Shown here one piece after another: positions 1 to 8,920 of a DNA stretch of 64,000 nucleotides. Source of the DNA: Streptomyces brevispora. GTDB lineage: Bacteria > Actinomycetota > Actinomycetes > Streptomycetales > Streptomycetaceae. A program made the position numbers and the translations under genes. How positions within the stretch are numbered: position 1 is the stretch's first letter; each line of letters begins with the position of its first letter. Under the pieces are notes generated by a model that did not search any database, was not told where the DNA came from, and was given only the letters and a program-made list of their open reading frames with translations. The DNA lies in contig NZ_VIWW01000001.1 in the NCBI RefSeq assembly GCF_007829885.1, positions 1,116,001 to 1,180,000 of the forward strand, in the 5' to 3' direction.

Positions 1-755
1 GTTACCCGAACGCAGTGGAAGATCCGGACATCGGTGATCTCATCTCGGACGCCGAGGTCACCGAGATACCCGCATACACCGCGTTCGCCAGCCGCAAGAA
101 GAGTGAGCGCGTCACGGCCCGGCTGATCGTGCGCCGGGTCCGTGACCTGGCCAAACCCGCCGTCGTGGGAGAACAGGGCGAGCTGTTTCCCGTCTGGCGC
201 TACCACCCCTTCTTCACCGACAACCCCGCCGGGACACTCCAGGCCGAACGGGAACACCGGCACCACGCGGTGGTGGAACAGGTCATCGCGGACAGCAAAG
301 CCGGCGCTCTGGCCCACCTGCCCTCCGGGCACTTCCACGCCAACTCGGCCTGGCTCATCTTGTGGGCGATGGCTTACAACCTGCTGCGGGCCGTCGGAGC
401 ACACACCTCGGCCTTCCACGCGAAGGCGACCACCGCCACGATCCGTGCCCACCTGGTCCACGTCCCGGCCCGGATCGCTCGCTCCGCACGGCGCATCATC
501 CTGCACCTGCCCCACAACTGGCCCTGGCAGCAAGCCTGGACGCACATGTTCGCCATCACGCACGGCCCACCGGGACTGATCTGACACCCCTGTCCACCCC
601 GCCCTCAAGGCCCGACCGGAACCGAACCCGTGGAAAAGCTGGGCAGACCAGCAGATACCACCCGCCCCAAACCGAGCACCGACCCGGCACGAGCTCAGAA
701 ACCGTTAGAAGATCCTTTTCAATCCAAGGCGGTGGATTCAGGCTTAGGGGCTGTT
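1..755 (+). mobile_element. Right-hand part of an IS1380-family insertion sequence
   Basis: The window opens inside a transposase reading frame whose protein resembles IS1380 transposase C-termini. About 150 bases of non-coding sequence follow the stop. A motif around 730-755 (GGCGGTGGATTCAGG) is my guess for the terminal inverted repeat, because IS1380 ends often carry CCTGAATCC-like sequence. The left end lies outside the window, so no repeat pair or target duplication can be seen and the boundary is approximate. Confidence 0.5.
3..584 (+). CDS. IS1380-family transposase, C-terminal fragment (cut by window edge)
   Basis: The frame is open from the first bases of the window, so the gene begins upstream and only about 193 residues are visible. 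The GTG at 15 is probably not a start. The visible part includes a catalytic-core segment with a conserved Glu (VIADSKAGALAHLPSG), followed by a helical region ending in HLPHNWPWQQAW. That ending is typical of IS1380 DDE transposases, which move their element by cut-and-paste. No frameshift is seen, so the copy may be intact. It lies next to core genes, which suggests insertion at a core boundary. Confidence 0.75.
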   Translation, partial: YPNAVEDPDIGDLISDAEVTEIPAYTAFASRKKSERVTARLIVRRVRDLAKPAVVGEQGELFPVWRYHPFFTDNPAGTLQAEREHRHHAVVEQVIADSKAGALAHLPSGHFHANSAWLILWAMAYNLLRAVGAHTSAFHAKATTATIRAHLVHVPARIARSARRIILHLPHNWPWQQAWTHMFAITHGPPGLI

Positions 756-793
756 CCGGGATCGGGCGCCGGCCCCGCGGATCGGGGCCGGCC

Positions 794-2515
794 TCACCCC
801 AGTGCAGCAACCCGCTCGCGGTATCCGCGTACGGCTGCGGCGTCCCGGAACGGTTCGAGCCGGCGCTCGAAGTCCCGCACGTACTCCGTGGCGCGCACCG
901 ATCGCATCTCGGCAGCCTGCTGAGCGGCCTCCGCACCCAGCCGGCAGGCCTGGTCGAGCTCACCGAGCCCGAGCCGCGCGGAGGCCAGCACCACCCGGCA
1001 GAACAGCCGGCTGCGGGCGTACGCGGGGGCACGCAGTTGCAGCGAGCGCTCCGCGTGCTGCGCGGCGGCCCGGTACTGCTGGAGGTCCCGGTGGCAGTGC
1101 CCGAACTCGTCGGCGAGCTGGGCCTCGTCGAAGCAGCGCGCCCAGTGCGGCACGTCGTCGCCAGGGCGGGAGACCTCCAGCGCGCGCTCCGCCCGGGCCA
1201 GCGAGGCCGCGCAGGCCTTGGCCTCCCCGAGTACCCCGTGCCCGCGCGCCTCGACCGCGTGCAGCAGGGCCAGGACCGCGTTCGGCGCCGCCGAGCCGAT
1301 GCCCTGCTGGGCCACCCGCGCCAGCTGCACCGCTTCCCTGCCGTGTCCGAGGTAGACCGCCTGCCGGCTCATCGTGATCAGGACGTAGCTGCCGTAGGCC
1401 CGGTCCCCGGCGGCCTGGGCGAGGCGTAAGGACTGGACGAAGTACCGCTGGGCGAGCCCGTGTGCCGCGATGTCGTACGAGGTCCAGCCCGCGAGGCGGG
1501 TCAGATCGGCCGCGGCGGCGAACAGCCGGCGGCCGGTGGCCTCGCCGTACGTTCCGCGCAGCATCGGTTCCGTCTCGTGCTCCAGGTACCGGACCAGGGC
1601 CTGCCGGGCGTGGCCGCCGCCGTAGGCGTTGTCGAGGGTGCGGAAGAGCTCGGCGACCGACCGCAGGGCGGCCACGTCTCCGCCGCTGACCTTCTGGCCG
1701 GAGCCCCGGTCGGTCTGCCGCTGCCGCGGGACGCCCGGGGCGCCCGGCAGCGCCCTGGGCGGTACGAGGGGGCCCGGCAGGCCGGTGGCCGCGGGTGAAC
1801 CGGGGATCCGGGACTGCACCGGCCCCCGGGGGGCGGGCCGGCCCCCGGGCCCGGCGGCCCCCTGCTCGGGCACCGCGCCGAGGCCGGACCCGGTGAGTCC
1901 GGCGCCCCTGGTGTACCCGTTCACTCCGGTGCCGTACGCCCCGTTCGGTCCGGACGCGCCACGTGGCCCGCCGGCCGTCTGGACGCCGTTCGTCCGGCCG
2001 CCCGCTCCGGCACCGGGAGCACCGGCGCCGGCCGCGGCCGTGACCGCTCCGGGCTCGACGCCGCGCCCCACCCACTCGTCCGCCCGGCCGATCAGCCAGT
2101 CCCGGCTGGGGACGACCAGTCCCGCCGGGGTGAAGGCGATCTTCCGCAGCTCCGCATGGCTGCCGGAGTCCTTCCGCCACAGTCCGCTGACGATGTCGAC
2201 CGCCTCGGCGGGGGTGGCGGCGAACTCCAGGCCGGCGTAGACGGGGGCGCAGGCGTCGAGGCCCAGGTCCTGGGCGGAGAGTCTGCGCCCGAGCCGCCGG
2301 GTGAAGACCTCCGCGATCAGCGCCGGGGTGGTCCCCCGTGGCTGCTGTCCACGCAGCCAGCGGGTCACGGAGGTCTTGTCGTACCGCAGGTCGAGGCCGT
2401 GTTCGAGGCCGAGCTGGTCCACCCGGCGGGCGAGGCCGGCGTTGGAGAATCCGGCTTCGGTGATGAGCGAGGCGAGTCGGCGGTTGGGGGTGCGCTGCGG
2501 AGGTCGTTCCGACAT
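794..2515 (-). CDS. NsdA-like transcriptional regulator with TPR-type repeats
   Basis: A 573-residue protein of a Streptomyces family that includes NsdA, a negative regulator of differentiation. The N-terminus (about 10-70) carries a helix-turn-helix-like block (SNAGLARRVDQLG, TSVTRWLRGQQPRG). Residues 160-280 form a Gly/Pro/Ala-rich linker, very likely disordered. From about 290 the protein is all helical, with TPR-like segments (ALVRYLEHETEP, ARCFDEAQLADEFGH, AAQHAERSLQLRAP). It has no membrane segment. ATG at 2515 is preceded by a GGAGA. It diverges from lipB, and on its strand a TAAATT at 2578-2573 could serve as a -10. The target is unknown; naming it nsdA would be an overcall. Confidence 0.75.
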   Translation of the reverse strand: MSERPPQRTPNRRLASLITEAGFSNAGLARRVDQLGLEHGLDLRYDKTSVTRWLRGQQPRGTTPALIAEVFTRRLGRRLSAQDLGLDACAPVYAGLEFAATPAEAVDIVSGLWRKDSGSHAELRKIAFTPAGLVVPSRDWLIGRADEWVGRGVEPGAVTAAAGAGAPGAGAGGRTNGVQTAGGPRGASGPNGAYGTGVNGYTRGAGLTGSGLGAVPEQGAAGPGGRPAPRGPVQSRIPGSPAATGLPGPLVPPRALPGAPGVPRQRQTDRGSGQKVSGGDVAALRSVAELFRTLDNAYGGGHARQALVRYLEHETEPMLRGTYGEATGRRLFAAAADLTRLAGWTSYDIAAHGLAQRYFVQSLRLAQAAGDRAYGSYVLITMSRQAVYLGHGREAVQLARVAQQGIGSAAPNAVLALLHAVEARGHGVLGEAKACAASLARAERALEVSRPGDDVPHWARCFDEAQLADEFGHCHRDLQQYRAAAQHAERSLQLRAPAYARSRLFCRVVLASARLGLGELDQACRLGAEAAQQAAEMRSVRATEYVRDFERRLEPFRDAAAVRGYRERVAALG

Positions 2516-2781
2516 CAGCTGTACGGTCTCCTGCCTTCGGGGCCGGGCGGGCAGCCCTTATGGAACGGCGCGAATTTAGCGGCCTCAGGGGCGACCGCGG
2601 CCACCTTCGCTTCACATTCATCCGATCGTGTGAGGAGTGCGGGGAAGCTGACGTGGACGACCTGCCGGACCGGCTGTCCGGGGCCGGTCGTACAGTTGCG
2701 GGAGGCGCGATTCAGTGCAGGGTGACGTGACGCCGGGGACACCCCCCCAGCCACGACACCGCAAGGAGAAAGGCTGCTGCC

Positions 2782-3594
2782 GTGACTGAGCTTCGGTTCG
2801 TCCGTCTGGGATTCGGCGAGGAAGCCGTCGACTACCGGGAAGCCTGGGAGAAGCAGCGCGAGGTGCACGCGGCGCGGTTCGAGGACACCGTCCCCGACAC
2901 CTGCCTGCTGCTGGAGCACCTGTCCGTCTACACGGCTGGCCGGCGCACGACCGACAGCGAGCGCCCCCTGGACGGCACCCCGGTCATCGACGTGGACCGC
3001 GGCGGCAAGATCACCTGGCACGGGCCGGGCCAGCTGATCGGCTACCCGATCCAGAAGCTGCCGCGCCCGGTGGACGTCGTCGCGCATGTCCGGCGCCTGG
3101 AGGACGCGCTGATCCGCACGGCGGCCGAGTTCGGGGTGGAGACCAGCCGGGTCGAGGGCCGCAGCGGCGTCTGGGTGCTCGGCGACCCGGTCGATGAGCG
3201 TCCGGCGCTCGGCGGTCTCTCCCTCGATTTCGACCCGAGGCTTCGGGACGAGGAGTTCGACGCCCGGCTGAACGGCCCCGAGTACGCCCCGTCCAACGCG
3301 GGTCAGCGCCGCGAGGACCGCAAGCTGGCCGCGATCGGCATCCGGGTCGCCAAGGGCGTGACGATGCACGGCTTCGCGCTCAACGTGAACCCGGACAACA
3401 CCTCGTTCGACCGGATCGTGCCGTGCGGCATCCGGGACGCGGGCGTCACCTCACTGGCGTACGAGCTGGGCCGCGACCTCACGATCGCGGACGTGCTCCC
3501 GGTCGTCGAGAGGCACCTGAAGGACGTCCTGGAGAACGCCGAGCCCGCTCCGCGCATCATCGAGCGCCCGGCCGATGCCGTGGCCACGGCGTGA
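2782..3594 (+). CDS. lipB: Octanoyl-[acyl-carrier-protein]:protein octanoyltransferase LipB
   Basis: Transfers octanoate from octanoyl-ACP to lipoyl domains of the 2-oxoacid dehydrogenases and the glycine cleavage H protein, the first step of lipoate synthesis in the cytoplasm. The 270 residues match the usual family length. Visible family motifs are [18 protein letters not shown] and KLAAIG, with catalytic Lys181, and IVPCGI, with the acyl-accepting Cys215. The GTG at 2782 has an AAGGAG about 13 bases upstream. It is followed at 132 bases by lipA on the same strand, the next enzyme of the pathway, so co-transcription is likely. Confidence 0.96.
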   Translation: MTELRFVRLGFGEEAVDYREAWEKQREVHAARFEDTVPDTCLLLEHLSVYTAGRRTTDSERPLDGTPVIDVDRGGKITWHGPGQLIGYPIQKLPRPVDVVAHVRRLEDALIRTAAEFGVETSRVEGRSGVWVLGDPVDERPALGGLSLDFDPRLRDEEFDARLNGPEYAPSNAGQRREDRKLAAIGIRVAKGVTMHGFALNVNPDNTSFDRIVPCGIRDAGVTSLAYELGRDLTIADVLPVVERHLKDVLENAEPAPRIIERPADAVATA

Positions 3595-3726
3595 CGCTCG
3601 GAGCGCCGCTTCGGGAATAGGCCCTGCCGGCCACAGGTTAGGCAGACGTAAAGCCGTATGAACTACGGGCGTACCCTGGTGTTCGCCGAAGAATCCAATG
3701 CAGTGAAAGCAAAGGGGAGTGCCGGA

Positions 3727-4707
3727 GTGTCCGCTGTCGCACCCGACGGGCGCAAAATGCTGCGCCTTGAGGTCCGGAACAGCCAGACCCCCATCGAGCG
3801 GAAGCCCGAGTGGATCAAAACACGGGCGAAGATGGGCCCCGAGTACAACCGACTGCAGAAGCTCGTGAAGAGCGAGGGTCTGCACACGGTGTGCCAGGAG
3901 GCGGGCTGCCCCAACATCTTCGAGTGCTGGGAGGACCGCGAGGCCACGTTCCTCATCGGCGGTGACCAGTGCACCCGGCGCTGTGACTTCTGCCAGATCG
4001 ACACCGGCAAGCCCCAGGAGCTGGACCGGGACGAGCCCCGTCGTGTCGGGGAGTCCGTCGTCACGATGGACCTGAACTACGCCACCATCACCGGCGTAGC
4101 CCGCGACGACCTGGAGGACGGCGGCGCCTGGCTGTACGCGGAGACCGTGCGCCAGATCCACACGCAGACGGCGGAGCGGGAGGGCGGCCACACCAAGGTC
4201 GAGCTGCTGATCCCCGACTTCAACGCCGAGCCCGCGCAGCTCGCCGAGGTCTTCTCCTCGCGCCCCGAGGTGCTGGGGCACAACGTGGAGACGGTGCCGC
4301 GGATCTTCAAGCGGATCCGCCCCGGCTTCCGGTACGAGCGCTCCCTGGAGGTCATCACGCGGGCCCGCGAGGCCGGTCTGGTGACCAAGTCCAACCTGAT
4401 CCTCGGCATGGGCGAGACCCGCGAGGAAGTCAGCCAGGCGCTGCGGGACCTGCACGACGCGGGTTGCGAGCTCATCACGATCACGCAGTACCTGCGGCCG
4501 ACCCCGCGCCACCACCCGGTCGAGCGCTGGGTGAAGCCGCACGAGTTCGTGGAGCTCAAGGACGAGGCCGACGCGATCGGCTACTCCGGTGTGATGTCCG
4601 GGCCGCTGGTCCGTTCCTCGTACCGCGCGGGCCGGCTCTTCCAGCAGGCGATGGAGCGGCGCGATGCCCTCACTGCCGCACCGCCCGCGCAGCAGACGTC
4701 CGTGTGA
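3727..4707 (+). CDS. lipA: Lipoyl synthase LipA (radical SAM)
   Basis: Inserts two sulfurs into protein-bound octanoyl groups to make lipoyl cofactor. The 326-residue protein carries both required iron-sulfur cysteine sets: Cys56, Cys61 and Cys67 for the auxiliary cluster, and Cys82, Cys86 and Cys89 in CTRRCDFC for the radical SAM cluster. The C-terminal SSYRAG motif is also present. The frame is open back to 3658, but I place the start at GTG 3727 because GGGGAG (3714-3719) lies 7 bases before it and the family normally begins near this [10 protein letters not shown] sequence. It lies downstream of lipB and ends just before a strong hairpin. Confidence 0.95.
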   Translation: MSAVAPDGRKMLRLEVRNSQTPIERKPEWIKTRAKMGPEYNRLQKLVKSEGLHTVCQEAGCPNIFECWEDREATFLIGGDQCTRRCDFCQIDTGKPQELDRDEPRRVGESVVTMDLNYATITGVARDDLEDGGAWLYAETVRQIHTQTAEREGGHTKVELLIPDFNAEPAQLAEVFSSRPEVLGHNVETVPRIFKRIRPGFRYERSLEVITRAREAGLVTKSNLILGMGETREEVSQALRDLHDAGCELITITQYLRPTPRHHPVERWVKPHEFVELKDEADAIGYSGVMSGPLVRSSYRAGRLFQQAMERRDALTAAPPAQQTSV

Positions 4708-4745
4708 AACCGAGCACAAGAAGCTACTGAACGGTAATAGCTGAT

Positions 4746-4799
4746 TCGGCGCGGCCCATGCGCTCCTCGCAGGTCGGAGGCGCGGATGGGCCGCGCCGA
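4746..4799 (+). terminator. Hairpin terminator after lipA
   Basis: The arms TCGGCGCGGCCCAT and ATGGGCCGCGCCGA are perfect complements, extended by an imperfect GCGC/TCC portion around a short loop. It starts about 40 bases past the lipA stop. As usual in Streptomyces there is no long T tract. Confidence 0.8.
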
Positions 4800-4834
4800 C
4801 GTGCGCGGCGCCCATATCAAGGTTTCATTGGTGT

Positions 4835-4872
4835 TTGACCGACCGGTCATGCGCTGGTAACACCAAGCTGTA
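4835..4872 (+). promoter_or_regulatory. Candidate GlnR binding array upstream of the small gene at 5002
   Basis: Pentamers spaced by exactly six bases: TTGAC, GTCAT, GTAAC and CTGTA. GTCAT and GTAAC also occur as a-boxes in the stronger sites before glnA and glnII in this window. The b-box GAAAC form is absent, so this is weaker. I recall, unverified, that the S. coelicolor orthologue of the downstream gene has been listed as a GlnR target. Confidence 0.4.
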
Positions 4873-5001
4873 ACCCTGGATACATGCGGCGCAGTGGCTT
4901 TCCGGCCGCTGCCCACGCCGCTTCCGTATCCAGCCCGCGCAACACAGTCCGCCCGCTGAGCGCCGCTCAGTCCGCGCATCCGTTCCGAGGGGACCTCCAC
5001 G

Positions 5002-5202
5002 ATGCAGGCCGCGCCGGTACGCGCCACCGCCATTCCGTCCGTCACCGATGCCCTCCGCGCCGTCGAGTCGCTGCTGCTGAGCAGCGGCCAGCGCACCGCC
5101 CGCCGCAACGCCTGGACCGCGGTCCTGGAGGACCGCCGCCGGGCCAAGGACCGGGTCGAGTCCGAGTACGTACTGGAGGCCGTGGCCGAGCACCGTTCTT
5201 AG
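5002..5202 (+). CDS. Small conserved actinobacterial protein, function unknown
   Basis: A 66-residue soluble, highly charged protein with no signal peptide or membrane segment; two helices are likely (VTDALRAVESLLLSSGQ and NAWTAVLEDRRRAKDRVESEYVLEAV). The start ATG has a GAGGGGACC about 12 bases upstream, and codon bias is typical of the neighbours, which supports a real gene. I believe an equivalent small ORF follows lipA in S. coelicolor. A GlnR-like array about 130 bases upstream suggests nitrogen control, but no function can be read from the sequence. Confidence 0.7.
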   Translation: MQAAPVRATAIPSVTDALRAVESLLLSSGQRTARRNAWTAVLEDRRRAKDRVESEYVLEAVAEHRS

Positions 5203-5208
5203 GCCACG

Positions 5209-5214
5209 TAAACT
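5209..5214 (+). promoter_or_regulatory. Candidate -10 element (TAAACT) for a leaderless DUF4191 transcript
   Basis: TAAACT ends 7 bases before the ATG at 5222 and no ribosome binding site precedes that ATG. This is the spacing expected if transcription begins at the start codon. No good -35 is seen. Confidence 0.35.
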
Positions 5215-5221
5215 TCATTGC

Positions 5222-5932
5222 ATGGCGAGGAAGGCAAAAAACACTGAAGGCGCGGACAGCGCCGAGAACGCGGGGCGGCTCAAGCAGATCGCCCTGACCT
5301 ACAAGATGACCAGGCGGACCGACTCCAAGATCGGTCTTGTCGTCGCGGGTGTGGGAATCGTCACCTTCGGTGTCCTCCTCGCGATCGGTTTCTTGATCAA
5401 CCACCCGATCTACGTGGGCATCCTGGGCTTCGTGCTCGCCCTCCTCGCGATGGCGATCGTCTTCGGACGGCGTGCCGAGCGGGCCGCCTTCGGGCAGATG
5501 GAGGGGCAGCCGGGCGCTGCGGCGGCGGTGCTGGACCGCGTGGGCCGCGGCTGGTCCACGACCCCCGCGGTCGCGATGAACCGCAACCAGGACGTCGTCC
5601 ACCGTGCCGTGGGCAAGGCGGGCATCGTGCTGGTGGCGGAGGGCAACCCGAACCGGGTGAAGAGCCTGCTCGCGGCCGAGAAGAAGAAGATGGCCCGCAT
5701 CGTGGTCGACGTACCCGTGCACGACATCATCGTCGGCAACGACGAGGGCCAGGTGCCGCTCAAGAAGGTGCGCACCAAGATGCTGAAGCTGCCGCGCGTC
5801 CTGACCGGCGCCCAGGTGACCGCCGCCAACGACCGGCTGCGCGCGATGGGTGACCTGATGAGCAACATGCCGCTGCCGAAGGGCCCGATGCCGAAGGGCA
5901 TGCGGATGCCGCGCGGCGGAAAGACGCGCTGA
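5222..5932 (+). CDS. DUF4191-family membrane protein
   Basis: A 236-residue protein of the actinobacterial DUF4191 family. Two transmembrane helices form a hairpin (about 40-62, VVAGVGIVTFGVLLAIGFLI, and 66-86), with a basic cytoplasmic N-terminus and a long soluble C-terminal part. That part ends in a Lys/Arg/Gly/Met-rich tail (GPMPKGMRMPRGGKTR). The function is unknown. It begins 19 bases after the small gene at 5002, without a Shine-Dalgarno sequence but with a possible adjacent -10, so a leaderless mRNA is possible. Confidence 0.85.
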   Translation: MARKAKNTEGADSAENAGRLKQIALTYKMTRRTDSKIGLVVAGVGIVTFGVLLAIGFLINHPIYVGILGFVLALLAMAIVFGRRAERAAFGQMEGQPGAAAAVLDRVGRGWSTTPAVAMNRNQDVVHRAVGKAGIVLVAEGNPNRVKSLLAAEKKKMARIVVDVPVHDIIVGNDEGQVPLKKVRTKMLKLPRVLTGAQVTAANDRLRAMGDLMSNMPLPKGPMPKGMRMPRGGKTR

Positions 5933-5951
5933 CGCAGGGACCGACGGCGTA

Positions 5952-5998
5952 CGAAGAGGGCGGGTCACGAACTCCTGGTTCGCGACCCGCCCTCTTCG
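5952..5998. terminator. Bidirectional hairpin terminator
   Basis: Arms CGAAGAGGGCGGGTC and GACCCGCCCTCTTCG are perfectly complementary, with an inner extension of CGAAC pairing with GTTCG. The position between converging genes (5932 and 6046) fits a terminator for both. Confidence 0.85.
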
Positions 5999-6045
5999 TG
6001 TGCGTCGTGTGCCGCCCGCCTCAGGCACGGATGCCGTATGCCGCC

Positions 6046-6513
6046 TCAGCCGCGGATCTGGACGGCGCGGGCCAGCCGGTCGTGCAGGCCCCGGCCGTCG
6101 CGGTCCCAGACCAGGGCCGGGATCACCAGGCACAGCAGCACGCTGCGCACCAGTACCCGCCCGAGGCCCAGCCGTCCGCCGCCCTCGGCGACGACCCTGA
6201 TGCCCAGGACGCGCTTTCCGGGGGTGCAGCCGACGGTGCCGACGGTGAGCAGGCTCAGCAGGAGGAAGATCCCCACCGCCCAGTTGCCGGCCGCCTGCTG
6301 GTCACCGCGGGCGAACAGTCCGTATGCGATCAGCATGCACAGGGCCCAGTCGATGAAGATCGCTCCGAAGCGGCGGCCGAGCGGCGCCATGGCCCCGGGC
6401 CCCTGCTCGGGAAGACCGAGCCGCTTGCCCCGGTACCCGAAGTCCGCGCCCATGTCCTCGGCTGCCGCACGCGGCCCGGAGAGCCACGATCCGATTGCTT
6501 GCCTGTTGTCCAC
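6046..6513 (-). CDS. RDD-family integral membrane protein
   Basis: A 155-residue RDD-domain protein. It shows the helix GAIFIDWALCMLIAYGLFA (with the Asp of the RDD motif), the helix WAVGIFLLLSLLTVGTVG, then TPGKRVLGIRVV and a final VLVRSVLLCLVIPALVWD. RDD proteins are small multi-helix membrane proteins, often of unknown transport or stress role. Open sequence extends to 6630, but GTG 6513 (VDNRQAIGSWLSGP) is chosen because the upstream part is Arg/Pro-rich non-coding-like sequence. It diverges from glnA, and the GlnR site at 6656-6693 lies between them. Confidence 0.85.
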   Translation of the reverse strand: MDNRQAIGSWLSGPRAAAEDMGADFGYRGKRLGLPEQGPGAMAPLGRRFGAIFIDWALCMLIAYGLFARGDQQAAGNWAVGIFLLLSLLTVGTVGCTPGKRVLGIRVVAEGGGRLGLGRVLVRSVLLCLVIPALVWDRDGRGLHDRLARAVQIRG

Positions 6514-6655
6514 CCGACCACGGTACTGCGCCCGTCCGCAGCCCCTGCCGGGCGGGTGCCGCGGGCGCCTCCGGGGCACCGTGCGGGCACCGGCCCGGAA
6601 CCCGTCCGGAACCGCTCGCCGTACGGTCACGAGGCGCTGCTCACACCCGGCCCGG

Positions 6656-6693
6656 TTAACTTCTGCGAAACAAATGGGTCATGCTTGAGAAAT
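6656..6693 (+). promoter_or_regulatory. GlnR operator of glnA (four boxes)
   Basis: TTAAC-n6-GAAAC-n6-GTCAT-n6-GAAAT, a full a1-b1-a2-b2 array with exact six-base spacers. It lies 11 bases before the TATGGT at 6704 and 98 bases before the glnA start. It fits the gTnAc-n6-GaAAc consensus of the OmpR-type nitrogen regulator GlnR, so activation under nitrogen limitation is expected. Confidence 0.9.
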
Positions 6694-6703
6694 CCGGTCT
6701 GCC

Positions 6704-6709
6704 TATGGT
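6704..6709 (+). promoter_or_regulatory. Candidate -10 of the glnA promoter (TATGGT)
   Basis: TATGGT is placed correctly downstream of the GlnR boxes; transcription would begin near 6716, leaving a leader of about 75 bases. Confidence 0.5.
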
Positions 6710-6790
6710 CGGGTCCAGCGTGTGCCACCGCACTGGCCGCACAACGAGCTGCAACCCCGTCCCGCCCGGGCCGGGAGTAGGAGGAGTTGG

Positions 6791-8200
6791 ATGTTCCAGA
6801 ACGCCGACGACGTGAAGAAGTACATCGCCGACGAAGACGTCAAGTTCATCGACGTCCGGTTCTGCGACCTGCCCGGTGTGATGCAGCACTTCACCATCCC
6901 GGCGGCGGTCTTCGACCCGACCGAGGAGCTCGCCTTCGACGGCTCGTCGATCCGCGGCTTCCAGGCCATCCACGAGTCCGACATGGCGCTCCGTGCGGAC
7001 CTCTCGACCGCCCGTGTCGACCCCTTCCGCCGTGACAAGACCGTCAACATCAACTTCTTCATCCACGACCCGATCACCGGCGAGCAGTACAGCCGTGACC
7101 CGCGGAACGTGGCCAGGAAGGCGGAGGCGTACCTGACCTCCACGGGTATCGCCGACACCGCGTACTTCGGTCCCGAGGCCGAGTTCTACGTCTTCGACAA
7201 CGTCCGCTTCCAGACGTCGGCGAACGAGAGCTTCTACCACATCGACTCCGAGGCGGGCGCCTGGAACACCGGGTCGGAGGACAACAACCGCGGCTACAAG
7301 GTCCGCTACAAGGGCGGTTACTTCCCGACCCCGCCGGTCGACCACTTCGCCGATCTGCGTGCCGAGATCTCCCTGGAGCTGGACAGGAACGGCCTCCAGG
7401 TCGAGCGCCAGCACCACGAGGTCGGCACGGCCGGCCAGGCCGAGATCAACTACAAGTTCAACACGCTGCTCGCCGCGGCCGACGACCTGATGCTCTTCAA
7501 GTACATCGTGAAGAACGTCGCCTGGCGCAACGGCAAGACCGCGACCTTCATGCCGAAGCCGATCTTCGGCGACAACGGCTCGGGCATGCACGTCCACCAG
7601 TCCCTGTGGGCCGGCGGCGACCCGCTGTTCTACGACGAGCAGGGCTACGCGGGCCTCTCGGACATGGCGCGCTACTACATCGGCGGCATCCTGAAGCACG
7701 CCCCGTCGCTGCTGGCGTTCACCAACCCGACGGTGAACTCCTACCACCGTCTGGTGCCCGGCTTCGAGGCCCCGGTCAACATGGTGTACTCGCAGCGCAA
7801 CCGCTCCGCCGCGATGCGCATCCCGATCACGGGCTCCAACCCGAAGGCCAAGCGCGTCGAGTTCCGCGCCCCGGACCCGTCGTCCAACCCGTACCTCGCC
7901 TTCTCGGCCCTCCTGATGGCCGGCCTGGACGGCGTGAAGAACAAGATCGAGCCGCCGGAGCCGATCGACAAGGACCTCTACGAGCTGGCTCCCGAGGAGC
8001 ACGCCAACGTCCAGCAGGTCCCGACCTCCCTCCCGGCCGTCCTCGACGCCCTTGAGGCGGACCACGAGTACCTCCTGGCCGGCGGCGTCTTCACGCCCGA
8101 CCTCATCGAGACGTGGATCGACTTCAAGCGCACGCAGGAGATCGCCCCGATCCAGCTGCGGCCGCACCCGCACGAGTTCGAGCTGTACTTCGACCTCTAG
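6791..8200 (+). CDS. glnA: Glutamine synthetase type I, adenylylation-controlled (GSI-beta)
   Basis: Makes glutamine from glutamate, ammonia and ATP as a cytoplasmic dodecamer, the main ammonium-assimilating enzyme. The 469 residues match GSI length. Family signatures are seen: FDGSSIRGF near the N-terminus, GPEAEFYVF, the ATP-site segment [19 protein letters not shown] and the active-site flap [13 protein letters not shown]. The adenylylation site is present as [11 protein letters not shown] with the Tyr at residue 397, so the enzyme should be switched by GlnE (also in this window). ATG 6791 is chosen because TAGGAGGAG lies just before it; the frame is open further upstream. It is preceded by a GlnR site and followed by a strong terminator. 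Confidence 0.97.
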   Translation: MFQNADDVKKYIADEDVKFIDVRFCDLPGVMQHFTIPAAVFDPTEELAFDGSSIRGFQAIHESDMALRADLSTARVDPFRRDKTVNINFFIHDPITGEQYSRDPRNVARKAEAYLTSTGIADTAYFGPEAEFYVFDNVRFQTSANESFYHIDSEAGAWNTGSEDNNRGYKVRYKGGYFPTPPVDHFADLRAEISLELDRNGLQVERQHHEVGTAGQAEINYKFNTLLAAADDLMLFKYIVKNVAWRNGKTATFMPKPIFGDNGSGMHVHQSLWAGGDPLFYDEQGYAGLSDMARYYIGGILKHAPSLLAFTNPTVNSYHRLVPGFEAPVNMVYSQRNRSAAMRIPITGSNPKAKRVEFRAPDPSSNPYLAFSALLMAGLDGVKNKIEPPEPIDKDLYELAPEEHANVQQVPTSLPAVLDALEADHEYLLAGGVFTPDLIETWIDFKRTQEIAPIQLRPHPHEFELYFDL

Positions 8201-8219
8201 GGATCACGAAGACAGCTGC

Positions 8220-8272
8220 ACGGCCGAGGGCCGTCACCCCGCGGGACGCGGAGGGTGACGGCCCTCGGCCGT
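8220..8272. terminator. Strong hairpin terminator after glnA
   Basis: Arms ACGGCCGAGGGCCGTCACC and GGTGACGGCCCTCGGCCGT are 19-base perfect complements around a 15-base loop, 20 bases past the glnA stop. It can serve the convergent lipoprotein gene as well. Confidence 0.92.
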
Positions 8273-8304
8273 ACCTTTCATGACCTGGGAAGGGGCCACC
8301 GCGG

Positions 8305-8790
8305 TCAGTGCCGCAGCGCCTCGCCCACCTCGGCCTTGACCGCGCCCCCCAGCTTGCGGTTGCTGCGGGCGGTGGCTTCCTTGGTGGCCTTGGCCGCGAC
8401 GTCGTCGACCGTCACCACGACCGTGTCGAGCAGATTGCCGCTCGGATCGCGGAAGTTGATCTGCACGGCGTAGGACTGCTTCGAGTCGGTGCTGTTCCTC
8501 ACCGTGACCTTCGACGTGGCGCGGCCGTCCTTGTCGGTGACCGTCGCGGCGGCCTTGACGTCGCCGCTCGCGTTCACGCCGTCCTTGAAGCTCTTCAGCT
8601 TGTCCTCGGCGGCGGCCGTCGCCGAGGCGACCGCGTCGGCGCCCTTGGAGGCAACCGACGCGGCCGCCGACGCCGCGTTGGACGCCGTACCCGACACGCT
8701 GTTCACCTCGTCCGAGCACGCCGTCGCCGACGCCGCCACGATCATCGCCACCAGCACGGCACCCGCACTCCGTGGGCCTCGCCTCGTCAT
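8305..8790 (-). CDS. Secreted lipoprotein with FxLYD-like domain
   Basis: A 161-residue exported lipoprotein. Its signal peptide (MTRRGPRSAGAVLVAMIVAA) ends in the lipobox ATAC, so the lipidated Cys would be near residue 25. An Ala/Ser-rich stalk (SNAASAAASVASKGADAVAS) follows. The C-terminal domain has the pattern VTVRNSTDSKQSYAVQINFRD, characteristic of FxLYD beta-sandwich domains. ATG 8790 is preferred over a start five codons upstream because GGGAGG precedes it at normal spacing. The function is unknown, probably cell-surface. It converges on glnA. Confidence 0.8.
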   Translation of the reverse strand: MTRRGPRSAGAVLVAMIVAASATACSDEVNSVSGTASNAASAAASVASKGADAVASATAAAEDKLKSFKDGVNASGDVKAAATVTDKDGRATSKVTVRNSTDSKQSYAVQINFRDPSGNLLDTVVVTVDDVAAKATKEATARSNRKLGGAVKAEVGEALRH

Positions 8791-8920
8791 CGCGCCTCCC
8801 AGCACTCGTCCGTCGCCCGCCAGTCAAAGCGGCGGCACATGGGGGCGCATGTGGTGGGGGCCGAACGGGTGAGGGGGCGGCGCGGTCGCGGGGCGGGGCC
8901 GGAGCGTGGAGGGTGGTGGC

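Noticed and set aside
6656..6700. Possible riboswitch in the glnA leader
   Set aside because: The conserved-looking blocks are fully explained by GlnR boxes and a -10; no glutamine-riboswitch-like core was seen.
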